The translations under genes were made by a program, and so were the position numbers. Source: Eumeta japonica (Eukaryota; Arthropoda; Insecta; Lepidoptera; Psychidae). Taken from it: 64,000 nt of DNA. Below, one piece after another: positions 59,755-64,000 of this stretch. The stretch is taken from assembly GCA_005406025.1 (NCBI GenBank), contig BGZK01002012.1:22289-86288 (forward strand). Reading direction: 5' to 3'. Within the stretch, counting starts at the first letter, position 1. The number at the start of each line of letters is the position of its first letter. The notes under the pieces were generated by a model. It saw only the letters and a list, made by a program, of their open reading frames with translations, ran no database searches and was not told where the DNA came from.

Positions 59755-59846
59755 AGAGTGATGGAGTGTGATTCCCTATCACGCGAATCACGCCACGTCC
59801 AGAGTGATGGAGTGTGATTCCCTATCACGCGAATCACACCACGTTC
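59755..59846 (+). repeat. 46-bp tandem duplication with internal dyad
   Basis: Unit starts AGAGTGATGGAGTG at 59755 and 59801. The copies differ at only two or three positions. Each unit contains GTGATTC, ten bases, then GAATCAC, an exact inverted repeat. Confidence 0.9.
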
Positions 59847-62014
59847 GACTTCTACTCTATCGACTCACCTCCTTTTTCTTTGCTCTCAGAGGCGCTTTCG
59901 TACCTACGTTGTGAGACGCCGTCTATAAGTGTCTTATTCCGAAATATTTTGCAGGAAATATTTTTGTTATGCATTCACATCTTTCAGAAGAAATTAGAGA
60001 AAACGATTCTATCTTTAAAGCAATGCATCTTAAAGCAAAATTACTCATCTTAAAAACAAATTTTATAAATTATTTAAAATACATTGTTGATATTACATAT
60101 ATTTATTATTCCTGGATAAAAAATACTTATTATTGAAACGAAGATAGATGCATTGTCTTCAGCAAAGGTGGCATTTATGGCATTTTTCTTTTTATGAAAG
60201 TTCATTAAGAAACACTAAAACCTATTAGTGGATTTAATACAATCGCTTGTATTTACGAATTAACATGATTTATGCAATTTATTTAGAGTATACATTAGTT
60301 AGCATTCAATATTAAAAGCAAATACATCTCACCGTAATATAACGTGGGCAATCTTTGCATAGGATGCCCTTGTTACATTTTACAACGACTCTTGAGGTTG
60401 AAGTGCCTATTGTATGTATATTTTCTATTGTGTATGCCCGTGGTTTTTAAAGTGATAATATTTCGATTACGTAGTACTTTTATAATAGACAAAGCTAACT
60501 GTATTAAATGCAATATATCTTGGTCTGTTTGAAAGCATCATAAATTATGGAATTATTGCTCCTAAGCAATAATTAATCCCAGTCAAGCTTCTGATCTCAG
60601 TTAAATTATTATCAACTCTTCAAAATAAATTAATATACAAAATGCGAATGAGCAACAAGTCAAGGCTCCACTAAAAATCAAATAAGCTTACATAATCAAT
60701 TATTTAACATACTATTATAAGGAACGTAAAATAAGCTATAAGTAAAATTAAAGACGATTTAATGCCCGATTTGGGCTGATAACGTTACAAAATTTAATAA
60801 AACGATTAGTACTAAAAGATGCATAATATGTAACTATGAAATACATAAATCAGTTCCTTAATAGCACTAAATGTTTAACCGCTCAAACAATTAATAATAA
60901 TTTTTTTGGCAGTCGACCTCATTATCGTCACGAATGAGCTTTAGGTAGCAATAATTCGTATGGCTACTATATTCTGCCTCATCATCTTAGCGAATCCACT
61001 TACTCTCTTCTTGATGTACCTATTGTTTATAGTACATTACAAGAAGTTATGTGATACAGAAATAAGGTGGCGACATCTCTCAGCTAAAATTTATATTATT
61101 TCAATATTTTGAAACAAATTTCAAACAAAACATTCGGCCTCTTCTCTCAAGTTTGTTGAAATCATCGGTTATATTAGATTAGGTTATTTCGCCTATAGCT
61201 TAGAAAATATATTTTTAAGGTAATTTCCTTATATTAATCACGTACAGCATTTCAAATTATACGTAAATAATTGAATAAGTACAAAATTTCATTTCAATTT
61301 AAAACTTTATGAAAATTTTCAATGAAAGCATTTCTTTTTATCTGTGTTGAAACATTCTACGAAATGAATGAATCGTGACGAAATTCTTTATTTAGCAGAT
61401 AAGCCCATAAAGGCACTAATCGAAATCTACAGACGCTTCGGAAAATTAATACTGTAGAGAAAATGCGCTAAGGAACTGAAGAGTTTCATTTTTTCGACAT
61501 TGAATTTAAAAAAATCTTGTGATAGAATAGTCAATTTTTATAGTAAAATTAGCACAACAAAGATATTTATCAGTCCTAATAACCTCATGTCGCCTCGTCA
61601 TTAAACCAATCCCAAGCAGAATAAGAAGCTTTTTCCTATTTCTTTTTCTAATTTTATTTCCAACTTAAATCTCTTGGTAACAGTATTTACGATGGTAACC
61701 TCAGCATTTGCCCAAAATCACTTAAGCATGAGCACAAAATCTATAACAAACGTTTTATAAAATAAAACACATTTTAACCTTTTCAAGTGGAAATAAGTAA
61801 TGGTCAATTTATTCTTACAACTTGGTAACAGAGCTTTCTTGCGGTATTTTAGAGTTTGTTGTTGAAATGTGATAAATTATTGGGAGAACCAACTTATATC
61901 AATTTACCATAATACATTTTTTCTTGTGTTTTTTTTTTCCTTTCAACCATTCCGTTATTAAGGTTTTTCACCATCACCATCCTTTTACTTGCGATCGGAA
62001 GGCTGATATTTAAC
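59847..62014. other. AT-rich noncoding DNA
   Basis: Nothing recognised; frames up to 79 codons have no domain. Confidence 0.45.
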
Positions 62015-62125
62015 ACCTCGACGCTGGTCTAGTGCGAGTTAGGAGCTGCTAAAGATCGCTATCACCAATGCGAAACGACAACGTCCGCGATCAGAACTAA
62101 ACTTGCTGTCTGCGACACGGCGCGA
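62015..62125 (-). repeat. SINE-like tail fragment, minus
   Basis: 'gctggtctagtgcgagttag', 'gagctgctaaagatcgctat', 'gaaacgacaacgtccgcgat' parallel the blocks at 14.78-14.84 and 37.41-37.47 kb. Confidence 0.45.
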
Positions 62126-62326
62126 TAGTTCAATTTTATTTAAGTCAAAAGCTCATCGGTCAACTCTCCCATGGCAAGCATCAGAGCTGGAAGTGTTTAA
62201 CTACTGACTAACCACCATGACCACTTAGTACAATTCTATTGTTTAATATTGACTTTGTGTCAATTGATTTAACATTATGAACTGAAATTTTTATATTAAC
62301 GCTTTTGTTAAGTTGTTTCTAGGACA

Positions 62327-62542
62327 CCGATATGAATTAGTTTCATATCGGTTTCATATCAGTGTTCTAGCATTAGCGCTAGAACACTGTTTAACTCGTA
62401 AAACGCTTCTTTTTTTACTTTTAATTTTGGAAAACAAATAAAGATGATCCACAAAATATACAGATTAACTTAATATCTGTCCCGTGTTATTGCAAACATT
62501 AAATATAATGTATTGTAACGTAAGATCCTTATCTTACGTTAC
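62327..62542. repeat. Cluster of three perfect hairpins
   Basis: 62327-62336 with 62342-62351 (10 bp, loop 5); 62360-62371 with 62378-62389 (12 bp, loop 6); 62515-62526 with 62531-62542 (12 bp, loop CCTT). The third is followed by a 5-base duplication (GTTAC). Part of the first arm (TTTCATATC) is repeated directly at 62352-62360, linking the first two. Confidence 0.85.
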
Positions 62543-64000
62543 GTTACAATATAATAGATCCCTAAGGAATTCCTATTGTTAATTCACTATTGAGTCGGAT
62601 AATTACTTATTACCTATGAATAAAAAACTTTGTTTAATTGAAAAGTATTATTCGTACTTTGGTTACATACTTTCTGCAACGCAGATATATAAACCGGAAT
62701 TTTATTTACTCCTGAAGTATCCAGATCAATTATAACAACCCAAAAAAAGCTTTAGAACTTTTTCCTTTCACTCGAAACACTCAAGTAAAGCTCTCCGAAC
62801 GAAGAAGAAAGTTTTTTGAGTCCGACGTAGAATTACCATACTTTAACCTCGCGACAGCGTCCTCGGGAACAACTCACTAAAAGCATGTCCCCCCCACAAC
62901 AGGCTCATCTGCTCACGGGGAAGGGTGCCTAAATATCGAATCAACGCTGAAAATCTCAATTTTTGCACGAAACGGACCCGGTAAACTTCTCAATTAACAA
63001 GTTCTGCTGTGAGCGCAAAGTTTAGCAGCGGGTATGCCGTCTTTTAGAATCGACCCCCGTCCCGATGCGAAGACGAACTTTTAATGTCTTCCCAGGATTT
63101 TTTTTTTGTAGCTGCGCTTGAACTGCGTCGAACAAACGAAAACGACATTATGTATCACAGTGATCGCCTACTTACGTAGACAAATATTATCATATTTCTT
63201 TCTGCCAGATTTATACTGTTGCGAACTGCGAAAAATTTAAAGTACAAAATAATTCTTCTAAGAAACGAAGAAAATTCAGAATCTTACTCCGTAACCTAAA
63301 CAATTCCTCCGCGCTCTCCACTATCCTCTCCGTCATATTTCTCTCACGTGTTCTATTTTCAAATATTTTTGGGATGGAATGTTCGAGAGTGTAATTAATA
63401 TGTGTACTAGTCGCGCACAAACAAAGTGTGTTCAAATATAAGTGTTTAAGAAGTTCTGTAGTGACTTATTGTAATTCTGTGTTAAGCAATATGTTCGTTA
63501 TGATTTTCTGCGTATTTCCTTCTCATCTGATAACCATATTCGAACCCTCGATAGGATTATTACGCAACAATATGACCACACTACTGAGGGATACACTGCC
63601 AAAATCCCTACATTTCATATTGTCTCGTTTGCATTTTGATTCCTCTACACTATCCTAGTGGGCGTTATTGATAGATTTTATTTACTGATATTGATTTTAT
63701 TCATAAAATCATTGGTTGAGTACTTTTGCAATGCTTTTGGTGACTTTCACACCAATGCAAAAATATGATATAAGCGTTAATAGCTTTCTAGCGGAATAAA
63801 AGTTACCAGAAAGAAATAAACTTTATATTCAATATGCACGTGCCCGGACAACCTGAGGTAGATTCTTTTTTTTTATATACACTCGACATTTTATTTTTAA
63901 TTTTAAATTTTAATATTCATTTTACAAATTTTTATTTTAATCTTGACATAAATTTTAGAAGATTCTTAATTTATACATTGACAACGCCCCCGTCAATAAA
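62543..64000. other. Noncoding DNA
   Basis: 62860-63140 is less AT-rich ('gcgacagcgtcctcgggaac', 'gagcgcaaagtttagcagcg', 'tgcgaagacgaacttttaat') and may be a regulatory island. Frames at 63.2-63.66 kb lack domains. Confidence 0.4.

Noticed and set aside
1..64000. CRISPR arrays, phage or bacterial operons
   Set aside because: No regular short repeats with unique spacers of that size class, no ribosome binding site-spaced genes, and all recognisable genes are animal transposon relics.

Overview
This 64 kb window is AT-rich animal nuclear DNA, most likely from a moth or butterfly. Several dispersed repeats resemble ones I remember as common in Lepidoptera: a tail reading ATGGGCGG...TGCTCGTTTG in both orientations, tRNA-headed SINE-like copies with box A/box B signals, and stretches of the type GGGATAAAAAGTA...ACTTTCGC...TATAATACTA. 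A decayed mariner and a decayed RTE-like LINE fit the same picture. The lepidopteran assignment rests on memory of these repeat sequences, not on a database search.

No complete host gene is visible. Almost all open frames are short, low in complexity, and chance-like. Only two non-transposon stretches look faintly like coding exons (minus strand near 38.68-38.79 kb and near 11.26-11.42 kb). There are no rRNA genes, CRISPR arrays or convincing tRNA genes. I read the window as intergenic or long-intron DNA. It is dotted with repeats and with islands of higher GC (about 9.4-9.7, 18.7-18.9, 21.8-22.1, 49.1-49.4 and 58.4-58.7 kb) that could be conserved regulatory elements.

Layout. 0-7.5 kb: degenerate GATTCC-type hexamer array, a 150-bp tandem duplication, a 67-bp tandem array of about seven units, two strong perfect hairpins, and two LINE-tail copies. 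7.5-9.0 kb: a mariner relic whose catalytic core is replaced by an internal fragment of a Jockey-like LINE gag (ORF1) on the other strand. 9-45 kb: unique AT-rich DNA with SINE-like and LINE-tail copies, a second hexamer array at 26.7-27.0 kb, a ~530-bp repeat at 30.1 kb (second copy at 50.9 kb), and a tandem-repeat region at 34-35.4 kb.

45.1-48.6 kb holds the clearest element. It is an RTE-like retrotransposon whose 3' half lies on the minus strand and whose 5' half is inverted onto the plus strand. The two halves break at nearly the same point of the reverse transcriptase, and the whole is flanked by an 11-bp target-site duplication. This is the arrangement predicted by twin priming. 48.6-64 kb: more AT-rich DNA with microsatellites, a 46-bp duplication with internal dyad symmetry, and a cluster of three perfect hairpins at 62.3-62.5 kb.

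The two main elements are inactivated by frameshifts, stops and rearrangement, so nothing here encodes a working system. The interest lies in insertion and repair history and in the unexplained hairpins and candidate regulatory islands.
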